This document shows positions 26,773-36,800 of a stretch of DNA of 64,000 bases, in pieces. The translations under genes and the position numbers were made by a program. This DNA comes from Oxalobacteraceae bacterium (GTDB taxonomy: Bacteria > Pseudomonadota > Gammaproteobacteria > Burkholderiales > Burkholderiaceae_D): the NCBI GenBank assembly GCA_013284265.1, contig JABTBR010000009.1:1-64000 (forward strand), written 5' to 3'. Below the pieces are notes generated by a model. It had not been told where the DNA came from and did no database searches. It worked only from the letters and a program-made list of their open reading frames with translations. Position 1 is the first letter of the stretch; every line of letters starts with the position of its first letter.

Positions 26773-27753
26773 ATGGCTGATAATTTTCTCTCCCAGGAAG
26801 AAGTCGATGCCCTGTTAAAGGGCGTCAACGGCGATCAGGACGACGCGCAGGCGCCGGAAGACGTCGCGGGAGTCAGAACCTACAATCTGGCAACCCAGGA
26901 GCGCATCGTGCGCGGCCGGATGCCGACGTTGGAAATTATCAACGAGCGTTTCGCCCGCCTGCTGCGCGTCGGCCTGTTCAACTTCCTGCGCCGCAGCGCC
27001 GAGGTCTCGGTCGGGTCGGTGCGGGTCTCCAAGTACAGCGAATTCATCCGTAACCTGGTGGTGCCGACCAATCTGAATCTGGTGCACATGAAGCCGCTGC
27101 GCGGCACCGCGCTGATGGTGTTCGATCCGGGCCTGGTGTTCCTGCTGGTGGACAATCTGTTCGGCGGCGACGGCCGCTTCCACACCCGTGTCGAGGGGCG
27201 CGACTTTACCCAGACCGAGCAGCGCATCATCCTGCGCATCCTCGACATCGTGTTCGAGGCCTATACCAAGTCCTGGGAACCGGTCTATCCGGTCGAGTTC
27301 GAATATATCCGTTCTGAAATGAACACCCAGTTCGCCAACATCGCCACCCCGAACGAGGTGGTGGTGGCATCGACTTTCACGGTGGAACTGGGATCGGTAT
27401 CGGGCCAGATCCACTTCTGCATGCCCTATTCGATGATCGAGCCTATCCGCGATTCGCTCACCTCCAGCCTGCAGGGCGAGGCGCTGGAAGTCGATAAACG
27501 CTGGATTCGCCTGATGACGCAGCAGATCCAGATCGCCGAAGTCGAACTGGTCGCCTCGCTGGGCACGGCCAAGGCCAATTTCGATGACATTTTGAATATG
27601 CGGGTCGGTGACATCATCCCCCTGTCCATCCCGGAACTGATCTCGGCCACGGTCGACGGTGTGCCGGTGATGGATTGCACGTATGGCGTGCTGAACGGAC
27701 AATATGCCTTGAAGGTAGAGAAACTGCTGGCGAATGCCGATAACCTCAAGTAG
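26773..27753 (+). CDS. fliM: Flagellar motor switch protein FliM
   Basis: The 326-residue C-ring protein receives phosphorylated CheY. The N-terminal CheY-binding peptide is present (NFLSQEEVDALLKGV). The middle CheC-like domain (IVRGRMPTLEIINERFARL, FDPGLVFLLVDNLFGGDG) and C-terminal SpoA domain (VGDIIPLSIPELISATVDG) follow. Although che genes are not in the window, the intact CheY-binding peptide shows that chemotactic control is expected. A GGCCGC/GCGGCC hairpin without a T-run lies in the gap to fliN. Confidence 0.97.
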   Translation: MADNFLSQEEVDALLKGVNGDQDDAQAPEDVAGVRTYNLATQERIVRGRMPTLEIINERFARLLRVGLFNFLRRSAEVSVGSVRVSKYSEFIRNLVVPTNLNLVHMKPLRGTALMVFDPGLVFLLVDNLFGGDGRFHTRVEGRDFTQTEQRIILRILDIVFEAYTKSWEPVYPVEFEYIRSEMNTQFANIATPNEVVVASTFTVELGSVSGQIHFCMPYSMIEPIRDSLTSSLQGEALEVDKRWIRLMTQQIQIAEVELVASLGTAKANFDDILNMRVGDIIPLSIPELISATVDGVPVMDCTYGVLNGQYALKVEKLLANADNLK

Positions 27754-27816
27754 TGCGTTGTAGAGTGTACTTGGGCCGCCATGTGAGCGGCCTTGATCAG
27801 GAACCAGGAGAGTAGC

Positions 27817-28233
27817 ATGTCGGACAATCAAGACGACCAAAGCATGGATGATGACTGGGGTGCGGCCATTGCGGAACAGGCCAAGGCGGAAGCCGACGCC
27901 CTGCAAAGCCAGGCCGCCAGCGCTGCCGTGTTCAAGGATTTTTCCGGCCAGCCGAACAAGATGGAAACGCACAACGATATCGACTTCATCCTCGATATCC
28001 CGGTGCAATTGACGGTCGAACTGGGCCGTACCAAGATCGCCATCAAGAACCTGCTGCAACTGGCACAGGGGTCGGTGGTGGAACTGGACGGCCTGGCCGG
28101 CGAGCCGATGGATGTGCTGGTCAACGGCTGTCTGATCGCCCAGGGCGAGGTGGTGGTGGTGAACGATAAGTTCGGTATCCGTCTGACCGACATCATCACG
28201 CCATCCGAACGCATCCGAAAACTGAATAAATGA
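27817..28233 (+). CDS. fliN: Flagellar motor switch protein FliN
   Basis: The 138-residue C-ring protein has an Asp/Ala/Gln-rich N-terminus. The conserved SpoA domain follows (DIPVQLTVELGRTKIAIKNL, GSVVELDGLAGEPMDVLVNG, FGIRLTDIITPSERIRKL). ATG 27817 with AGGAG at 27806-27810 is preferred to an in-frame TTG 24 bp upstream. Its stop overlaps the fliO ATG by 4 bp. Confidence 0.97.
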   Translation: MSDNQDDQSMDDDWGAAIAEQAKAEADALQSQAASAAVFKDFSGQPNKMETHNDIDFILDIPVQLTVELGRTKIAIKNLLQLAQGSVVELDGLAGEPMDVLVNGCLIAQGEVVVVNDKFGIRLTDIITPSERIRKLNK

Positions 28234-28895
28234 AGCCAGGTTACCTCTTCCTCCTCCTGTTCATGGCGGGTGCGCCCGTCTCGGCCCAGCACAGCGCAGC
28301 CAGCGCCGGCGCAACGCCGACCACCCCGGCTGCCGCAGTGGCAGCCGCCTCCTCCCCTGTTTCCGCCACTCCGGCGGCCAGCCCGGCAGCCGCGGCTGCG
28401 GCAACGCCAGCGGTGGCCGCCGCCGGGCAAGCGGCCACGGTCGACCCGGCCGTCGTACCGTCGGCCGTGCTGCCGGGCGCGGGCGCCCCAGTGCAACTGG
28501 GCGTGGCGCCCACGGCGGCACCGGCGCCGCCGTCGGCCGCCTCCTCGGCCGGCAGCCTGCTGCAAACCACGTTTGCGCTGGGCTTCGTGCTGGCCCTGCT
28601 GATCGGCCTGGCCTGGCTGATGAAACGCTACGGTCCGCGCATCAGCGGTGCGGGCGGCAATGTGCGCATGGTCGGCAGCCTGAGCGTCGGCGCGCGCGAG
28701 CGGATTTTAGTGGTGGAAGTGGGCGATCAATGGATCGTCGTGGGCGCCTCGCCCGGGCGCATGAACGCGTTGGCCACCATGCCGCGCCAGCACAGCAGCA
28801 CCGACGCCGACGCGACGCTGTCTGGCGCAGCGCTGCCAGGCAGCAATTTCGCCGAATGGTTCAAACAGACTATAGAAAAACGCAATGGTAAATAA
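28230..28895 (+). CDS. fliO: Flagellar biosynthesis protein FliO
   Basis: FliO assists assembly of the FliP ring of the export gate. The 221-residue product has a signal-like N-terminus ([15 protein letters not shown]) and an Ala/Pro/Thr-rich stretch (20-105). A transmembrane helix is at about 110-128 ([18 protein letters not shown]). The cytoplasmic FliO domain follows ([34 protein letters not shown]). It overlaps fliN by 4 bp and fliP by 11 bp. Confidence 0.93.
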   Translation: MKPGYLFLLLFMAGAPVSAQHSAASAGATPTTPAAAVAAASSPVSATPAASPAAAAAATPAVAAAGQAATVDPAVVPSAVLPGAGAPVQLGVAPTAAPAPPSAASSAGSLLQTTFALGFVLALLIGLAWLMKRYGPRISGAGGNVRMVGSLSVGARERILVVEVGDQWIVVGASPGRMNALATMPRQHSSTDADATLSGAALPGSNFAEWFKQTIEKRNGK

Positions 28896-29658
28896 GCAGT
28901 CCACGCCAGCCACAGCCTGCAAGTGGCTGCTCACTCTGGCGGTGCTGGCACTGCCGCTGTGGGCACTGGCCGAACCCACGATGCCAGGCATTCCCGCTTT
29001 TAACAGCGCGCCGGCCCCGGGCGGCGGCACCAATTATTCGCTGCCGATCCAGACGCTGATCCTGATGACGGCGCTGAGCTTCCTGCCGGCCGCGCTGCTG
29101 ATGATGACCAGCTTTACCCGCATCATCATCGTGCTGTCGCTGCTGCGCCAGGCCATCGGCACCCAGTCGGCGCCACCGAACCAGGTGATGGTCGGACTGG
29201 CATTGTTCCTGACGCTGTTCGTGATGGGGCCGGTGTTCGACAAGATTTATACCGAGGCGTATCAACCTTTGCAGGAAAACAAGATCAGCATGGGCGTGGC
29301 GCTGGACAAGGGCGTCGCGCCCCTGAAAACCTTCATGCTCAAGCAGACCCGCCAGGCCGACCTGGCCCTGTTCGTCAAGATTTCGCGCAGCCCGGCGCTG
29401 CAGGGCCCGGACGACGTGCCGCTGCGGGTGCTGATCCCCGCCTTCGTCACCAGCGAACTGAAAACCGCGTTCCAGATCGGCTTCGCGATTTTTATTCCAT
29501 TTCTGATTATCGACATGGTGGTCGCCTCTGTACTTATGTCGATGGGGATGATGATGATGTCGCCGGCGGTCATTTCGCTGCCCTTCAAGCTGATGCTATT
29601 CGTACTGGTCGATGGCTGGCAGTTGCTGATCGGCTCCTTGTCCAACAGTTTTTACTAG
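28885..29658 (+). CDS. fliP: Flagellar export gate protein FliP
   Basis: The 257-residue protein is the main ring subunit of the type III export gate. It has a cleavable signal sequence ([15 protein letters not shown]). Family signatures follow: [60 protein letters not shown], and [20 protein letters not shown]. It is complete and of normal length. Confidence 0.97.
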   Translation: MVNKQSTPATACKWLLTLAVLALPLWALAEPTMPGIPAFNSAPAPGGGTNYSLPIQTLILMTALSFLPAALLMMTSFTRIIIVLSLLRQAIGTQSAPPNQVMVGLALFLTLFVMGPVFDKIYTEAYQPLQENKISMGVALDKGVAPLKTFMLKQTRQADLALFVKISRSPALQGPDDVPLRVLIPAFVTSELKTAFQIGFAIFIPFLIIDMVVASVLMSMGMMMMSPAVISLPFKLMLFVLVDGWQLLIGSLSNSFY

Positions 29659-29667
29659 GAAAGCAGG

Positions 29668-29937
29668 ATGACACCCGAAAGCGTCATGACGATGGGCCGC
29701 CACGCGATGGAAATCACGCTGATGGTGGCCGCGCCGATGCTGCTGGTGGCGCTGGTGATCGGCCTGGTCGTCAGCATCTTCCAGGCCGCGACCCAGATCA
29801 ATGAGTCCACGCTGTCCTTCATCCCCAAGCTGGTCGGCATCTTCGTCGCCCTGGTGGTGGCCGGACCGTGGATGCTGGCGGTGATGCTCGACTATATGCG
29901 TGAAGTGTTCGGCGGCATCCCGGGCATGGTCGGCTGA
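29668..29937 (+). CDS. fliQ: Flagellar export gate protein FliQ
   Basis: The 89-residue protein has two transmembrane hairpins, part of the export gate. Conserved sequence includes GRHAMEITLMVAAPMLLVAL, VSIFQAATQINESTLSFIPK and GPWMLAVMLDYMREVF. It follows fliP by 9 bp. Confidence 0.97.
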   Translation: MTPESVMTMGRHAMEITLMVAAPMLLVALVIGLVVSIFQAATQINESTLSFIPKLVGIFVALVVAGPWMLAVMLDYMREVFGGIPGMVG

Positions 29938-29973
29938 CATGATTTGTTACATCTTTGGCAGGGGGCAACGGTC

Positions 29974-30807
29974 ATGATTACGCTCTCTTCTGCCGATATC
30001 AATCTATGGATTGCAGGATTGCTGTGGCCGCTTACGCGCATCTTGGGCTTGCTGGCCTCCGCTCCCCTGTTTGGCAATAGCGCGGTACCGCTCAGCGTCA
30101 AGGTCAGCCTGGGCGTGCTGCTGGCGATGATCGTCGCGCCCGCCGTGCCGGCCGTGGCCGGCGCCGATCCGATGTCGCTGGCCGGCCTGCTGATCCTGGT
30201 CCAGGAGCTGCTGATCGGCCTGGCGATGGGGTTTACGATGCGCATCGTGTTTGCCGCGGTGGAAATGGCCGGCGAGATCGGCAGCCTGACCATGGGCCTG
30301 GGGTTTGCCACGTTTTTCGACCCGAATACGCAAGGCCGTTCGTCGGCGATCAGCCAGTTTCTTGCCTTGATCGCCACCATGGCATTTTTATCAGTCAATG
30401 CCCACCTGGTGCTGCTGTCGGTACTGGTGGAAAGTTTTTCCAGCCTGCCGGTGTCGGCCCAGCCGATCAACGCGGGCGGTTTCAAGCAGCTGGCCGACTG
30501 GGGCGCGCGGATTTTCGGCACCGGGGTGCAGCTGTCGCTGCCCATCGTCGCGGCCTTGCTGCTGACCAACGTGGCGCTGGGGATTTTGACCCGCGCCGCG
30601 CCGCAACTGAATTTGTTCGGCATCGGTTTCCCGATCACCCTGGGGGTCGGATTGCTGGTGATTGCGATGTCGATGCCATATATGGCCACGCCGCTGCAAA
30701 AGCTGTTTCTGGATGGGATAGAACGCGCCCGGCTGATGCCGCGCACCTGGTCGGACAAGGCGGCAACGCCAATCTTGCCGCTTAGGCCAAGCAAGCCTAT
30801 CCCATAG
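29974..30807 (+). CDS. fliR: Flagellar export gate protein FliR
   Basis: The 277-residue export-gate subunit has about six transmembrane helices (WIAGLLWPLTRILGLLASAP, VKVSLGVLLAMIVAPAVPA, EMAGEIGSLTMGLGFATFFD, LGILTRAAPQLNLFGIGFPI). ATG 29974, preceded by AGGGGGC, is preferred to an in-frame TTG at 29944. It is the last gene of the fliL-R operon. I see no convincing terminator before the giant gene at 30893. Confidence 0.95.
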   Translation: MITLSSADINLWIAGLLWPLTRILGLLASAPLFGNSAVPLSVKVSLGVLLAMIVAPAVPAVAGADPMSLAGLLILVQELLIGLAMGFTMRIVFAAVEMAGEIGSLTMGLGFATFFDPNTQGRSSAISQFLALIATMAFLSVNAHLVLLSVLVESFSSLPVSAQPINAGGFKQLADWGARIFGTGVQLSLPIVAALLLTNVALGILTRAAPQLNLFGIGFPITLGVGLLVIAMSMPYMATPLQKLFLDGIERARLMPRTWSDKAATPILPLRPSKPIP

Positions 30808-30892
30808 CGAAATTCAATAGCCCGGCAACCCAAAACGGTTTCCGTGCGGCAATTTTAGGCGTATCATGAAGTGCGCTTAAAGGAGAACCGGC

Positions 30893-33800
30893 ATGACCTC
30901 AGTAATTATCAACTTCAGCACCGACATGATCGTGTCCCTGGACACGCATCAATTCAGCCAGCTGACAACTGAGGATATTGCATCGATCAATTCCGACCAG
31001 CTCGCCGTGCTCAGCACCGCCCAACTGCGCTGCATGTCCAGCAGCCAGGTGCGCGCCCTGGAAACGGACGAGATCATGTTGCTGACCACCGATCAGATCA
31101 TGGCCTTCGCGCCCTCCCAGGTGGGGGCGCTGACCACCAACCAGACCCTGGTGCTGACCACCGACCAGTTGCCCGTGCTCAGCACGCTCGATATGCAGGC
31201 CTTGCGCAGCGACCAGTTGCGCGCCCTCGATTCGCTGCAGGTGTCGGTCCTGCTGAGCAGCGAGATCGGCGCCCTGCGCAGCGCCCAGATTGCCAGCCTG
31301 GGCAGCGATCAAGCCATGGGCCTGGGCAGCGACCAGCTGGCCGCGCTCAATTCGGTGCAACTGCGCGCGCTCAACACCAGCGCCATCACCGGCCTGGCCA
31401 CCCAGCAGATCGCCTCGCTGGCCACCCAGCCCATCAGCCAGCTCACCAGCAACCAGCTCAATGCCCTGATCGCCGAGCAACTGCTGGCCCTGGGCACCGA
31501 CCAGGTCATCGCCCTGAGCAGCCTGCAACTGGGCGCGCTGTCCACGCTGGCCCTGTCGACCCTGTCGACCGACCAGATCGTGGCGATCGAAACCCGCGAT
31601 TTCGTCGCGCTCAACAGCAATCAGATCGCCAACCTGAACGGCAGTCAGGTCGTCGCCATGACGACCCAGCAGGCCGCCGCCATGCGCAGCGCCACCATCG
31701 GCGCGTTCACCTCGGACCAGATTCCGCTGCTGTCGAGCGAACAGATCGCCGCCTTCACCTCGCTGGCCGCGCTGGGCAGCGTGCACATCGCCTCGATGAG
31801 CACCTACCAGGTCGCCAGCCTGGAAACCAAGGACATCGCCGCCCTGTCGAGCAGCCAGCTGGGCTATCTGCTCGATTATCAGGTCCAGGCGCTGGGCACC
31901 GACCAGATCGTCGCGCTGGCCACGGCCCAGATCGGCGCGCTGAGCACCGCCCTGCTGAGCGTGCTCACGACCGACCAGATCGTCGCGCTGGAAACGCGCG
32001 ACTTCGCCCAGCTGGACACGCGCCAGATCCAGGCGCTGGCCAGCGAGCACATCGCCGCGCTGACTACCCAGCAGGTGGCCGCGATGAACACGGCCGACCA
32101 GGCTACGCTCAAGGCCAACCAGCTGGTCGCCCTGTCGAGCACCCAGCTGGCCGCCTTCATCTCGCTGGCACCGCTGACCACGCTGCAGATCAGTTCCCTG
32201 ACCACCGACCAGATCGCCACGCTGGAAACCAAGGATATCGCCGCCCTGTCGAGCACCCAGCTGGGCGCGCTGACGGCCGACCAGCTGGTGGCGCTGGCCA
32301 GCGACCAGCTGGTCGCCCTGTCGGCGGCCCAGTACGGCAGCCTGCCGACGAGCGCGCTGAACCTGCTCACGACCGACCAGATCAGCCTGATCGAAACGCG
32401 CGACATCGCCGCGCTGCGCGCCGCCCAGGTGGCCAACCTGGCCACCGACCATCTGGTGGTGCTCACCACGGCCCAGTTCGCCGCACTGTCGAGCAGCGCC
32501 ATCGGCGCCCTGCTGACCGACCAGATCAGCGTGCTCACCAGCGCCCAGCTCGACTCGCTGTCCACCCTGGGCGGCATGTCGGCCACGCAGATCGGCTCGC
32601 TCACGAGCGATCAGATCGCCAACCTGTCGACCCGCAATCTGGTCAGCCTGGCCGGCAACCAGCTGGCCGTGCTCAATTCCGACCAGATCCATGCGCTGAC
32701 CACCGACCAGGTGGTGGCGATGACCAGCAACCAGTTCCGCATCCTCAATTCGGCGGCCATCACCTCGCTCACCAGCGACCAGATCATCGCCATCGAGACG
32801 CGCGACATCGCCGCCCTGCTGACGAGTCAGCTCAACAAGATGGGCACCGAGCAGATCGCCGCGCTGACCAGCGCCCAGATCGGCGCGCTGACCACGGCCG
32901 AAACCGTCGTCCTCACCAGCGACCAGTTGCAGGTGCTCACCAGCACCCAGATCGACGCGCTCAAGACCCTGACATCACTGACCTCGCGCCAGATCGGCTA
33001 CCTGACGACCGACCAGATCGCCACGATGACGACGGCCGATATCGCCAGCCTGAAAACCAGCCAGATCGCCGGCATCAATAGCGACCAGGCCAGCGTGCTG
33101 ACCACCGAGCAGATCGTCGCGCTGGGCAGCGCCCACCTGGCCGCGCTGAGCACGGCAGCTTTCGCCGCACTGACCACCGACGGCCTGAACGCGATTGAAA
33201 CGCGCGACATCGGCGGCCTGAAAACCAGCCAGCTGACCAATCTGAGCACGGCCCAGATCGCCGCCATCGGCACCGCCCAGATCGCCGCGCTAAGCACGGC
33301 CGAGGTGCGCTCGCTCAATACCGACCAGGTCCAGGCCCTGACCAGCGACCAGATCGCCGCCCTGCCGAGCTTTATCGGCTTCAACACCCGCCAGGTGGGC
33401 GCGCTCACCAGCACCCAGTTCAGCACCATGCAGACCCAGGATCTGGCCAGCCTGTCGACGTCCCAGATGGCGGCGCTACAGGGCAGCCAGTTGAGCGGCC
33501 TGAACAGCGACCACATCATCGCCCTGACCACCGGCCAGTTCCGCGCCATGTCGACCCAGGCGCTGGTGACCCTGAACAGCGACCAGATCGCCGCGATCCA
33601 GCTGGTCGACCTGCAGCAGCTCACCACGCGCCAGATCGGCAGCCTCGGCACCGAGCAGCTGGCCGCGCTCAGCACGCTCCAGCTGCATGCGCTGACCACG
33701 GCCGAAACGGCCGCGCTGACCACCCTGCAGGTGGGCGCCCTGACCAGCACCCAGCTCGACGCCCTGGCCGCGCTGTCGGCCATGACGACGCGCCAGATCG

Positions 33801-36800
33801 GCGCCCTCAATAGCGACCAGATCATCACGCTGGGCACCAGCGACCTGTACAACCTGAGGACCGCCCAGATCGCGGCCCTCGACAGCCTGCAGGCGGCCTC
33901 GCTGACCACCGACCAGATCATCGCCCTGCATACGGGCCAGATCCGCGCGCTGTCGAACCTCGCCCTGCAGGGCCTGAGCACCGACCAGGTCGCCGCGATC
34001 GCATTGAACGACCTGGCGGCCATGCGCACCAACCAGCTGACCCAGTTCAACTCGGACCAGATCGGCGCGCTGAGCACCAACCAGATCGGCGCCCTGACCA
34101 CCCAGGAAATCGCGGCGCTGACGCCGGCCCAGAAGGCGGCGCTGTCGAGCGCCCAGCTGAGCGCGCTCAGTTCCCTCGCCTCCTTCAGCACGGCCTCGAT
34201 CGCCGCACTCACCACCGACCAGATCGCCACGCTGTCGCTGGCTCTGCTGGCCACCCTGAAAACCAATCAGATCGCCGCGCTGACCTCGGACCAGTTGCGC
34301 GCGCTGACCACCAATGAAATCGTGGCGCTGACCACGGCCCAGGTCCGCTCGCTGAGCAACACCGCCATCGGCGCGCTCGACAGCAACCAGATCGCCGCGA
34401 TCGAGCTGGCCGATATCCTGGCCCTGAAAACCAGCCAGATCGCCAGCCTGGCCACCGAACAGCTGGCCGCCTTCACCACCGACCAGTTCGCCACCTTGAC
34501 CACGGCCGACATCGCCGCGCTGACCACCCGCCAGATCGCCTCGCTGTCGACCGACCAGATCGGCAGCTTCGCCAATCTGGCGCCGCTGACGAGCCGCCAG
34601 ATCGGCGCGCTCACCACCGACCAGATCGCCAGCCTGGCAGCGGGCAAGATCGTCACGCTCAAGTCCAGCCAGATCGCCGGCCTGTCCAGCATCCAGATCG
34701 GCGCCCTGACCACCTTGCAGATCGTCGCCTTCGATTCGGCCCAGATCCGCAGCCTGTCGACCGCCACCCTGGCCGCGCTGAGCACCGACCAGGTGGCCGC
34801 GATCGAACTGGCCGACATCATCGCGCTGAAAACCAACCAGATCGCCGCCTTCACCACCGACCAGATCGTGGCGCTGACCACCGACCAGCTGGCCTCCTTG
34901 ACCTCGCAGGAAATCGGCGCCCTGACCTCGCGCCAGTTGAACGCGATGAGCACCGCCCAGATCGGCGCGCTCGGTTCGCTCGCCGGCCTGAGCACCCAGC
35001 AGATCGTCGGCCTGTCGAGCGACCAGATCCAGTCGCTGACGCCGACCCAGATCGCCGCCATGAAGACCAGCCAGATCGGCGCCTTCAAGACCAACCAGAT
35101 CGGCTTCCTCACCACCGATCAGATCGTGGCGCTGAACTCGGCCCAGATGCGCACGCTGTCGAGCGCCGTCATCGCCGCCCTGACGACCGACCAGGTGGTG
35201 GCCATCGAGGTGGCCGACCTGGCCCTGCTGAAAACCAGCCAGATCCAGGGGCTGACCAGCGACCAGCTGGCCGCGCTGACCTTCAACCAGAACAATGGCC
35301 TGACCTCGCAGGAAATCGCGGCCCTGACCACCAAGCAGCTCGTCACCCTGAGCAGCACCCAGCTCGACGCCTTCGTCACGCTGCGTTCGCTGACCACCGG
35401 CCAGATGGCGGCGCTGACCACCGACCAGCTGATCACCCTGGGCAGCGACGACTTCATGGCGCTGAGCTCGCGCCAGGTCGGCGCCCTCACCAGCAAGCAG
35501 GTCGACGGCCTGAGCACCGCCCAGATCGTGCTGCTCAGTTCGCAGCAATGGCGTTCGCTGGGCGCCAACGTGGTGGCCAAGATGAGTACCGACCAGATCG
35601 CCGCGATCGAAGAGATCGACATGACGGCGCTGACCACGGCCCAGTTGCGCGCCTTGACCACCGACCATATGGTGGCGCTGCAAACCCAGCAGCTGCATGC
35701 ACTGAACAGCCTGGAAATCGCGGCCCTGACCGTGACCCAGTTGTCGGTGCTCAATACCGCCCAGCTCAATGCCCTGGGCAACCTGGCCGACTACAACACC
35801 TCGCAGATCGCCGCCCTGTCGACCGACCGCATCGCCGCGATGACGACCGACGACCTGTCGCTGCTCAACACCAAACAAATCGGCGCGCTCACGCCGACCC
35901 AGGTCGCCGTCTTCAACAGCAGCCAGATCATCGCCCTGTCGGGCGCCCAGTTCGGCGCCATGGCCACCCGTTCCATCGCCGCCCTGACCACCGACCAGAT
36001 TCCCTTCATCGAAGTGGAAGACATCGCCACGCTCAAAACGAACCAGATCATGGTCTTGAACAGCGACCAGATCGGCGCGCTGACGACCGACCAGATCAGT
36101 GCCCTGACCACCCGCGAAATCGCGGCCCTGCGCACCGGCCAGATCCAGGCCCTGAGCACCGACCAGATTCCGAATCTGGTGAGCCTGCGCGCGCTGACCA
36201 CGGCCCAGGTGCGCACCCTCAACAGCGACCAGATCGCCGTGCTGCCGGACTACAAGGTCGCGGCCATGCGCACCGACCAGATCGGCGCGCTGAGCCAGAC
36301 CCAGGTGGGCTTCCTGACCAGCGACCAGATCATCGCGATGACCACCGCCCAGTACGTCGCGCTGAGCACCAAGGCCATCGGCGCGCTGACCACCGACCAG
36401 ATCATGGCGATCGAACTGGGCGACCTGGCCGTGCTCAAATCGGGGCAGTTCGCCGCGCTGACCACCGACCAGATCAGCGTCATCAACACCGACCAGATCA
36501 GCATGTTCAACACCGGCGCCATCACCGGCCTGACCCTGAACCAGCTGGCCGCGCTGAGCACCGACCAGATCGTCGCCCTCAGTACCCGCCAGATCCGCGC
36601 GCTGAGCACCAAGTCGATCTCGCGCCTGAACACCGACCAGTTCGCCGCCATCGAGCTGGGCGACCTGGCCGCCTTCACCACCAACCAGATCCGCGCCCTC
36701 AATTCCGACCAGCTGCAGGTGATGACCACCGATCAGCTGTCGGCCCTGACGGCCAATGAAATCGCGGCCCTGACCAGTACCCAGCTGAGCTACTTCAGCC

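Noticed and set aside
27736-27743. GCCGATAA as a FliA promoter for fliN
   Set aside because: It is inside the end of fliM coding sequence and has AGAG, not TAAA/TCAA, at the required 15-bp distance.
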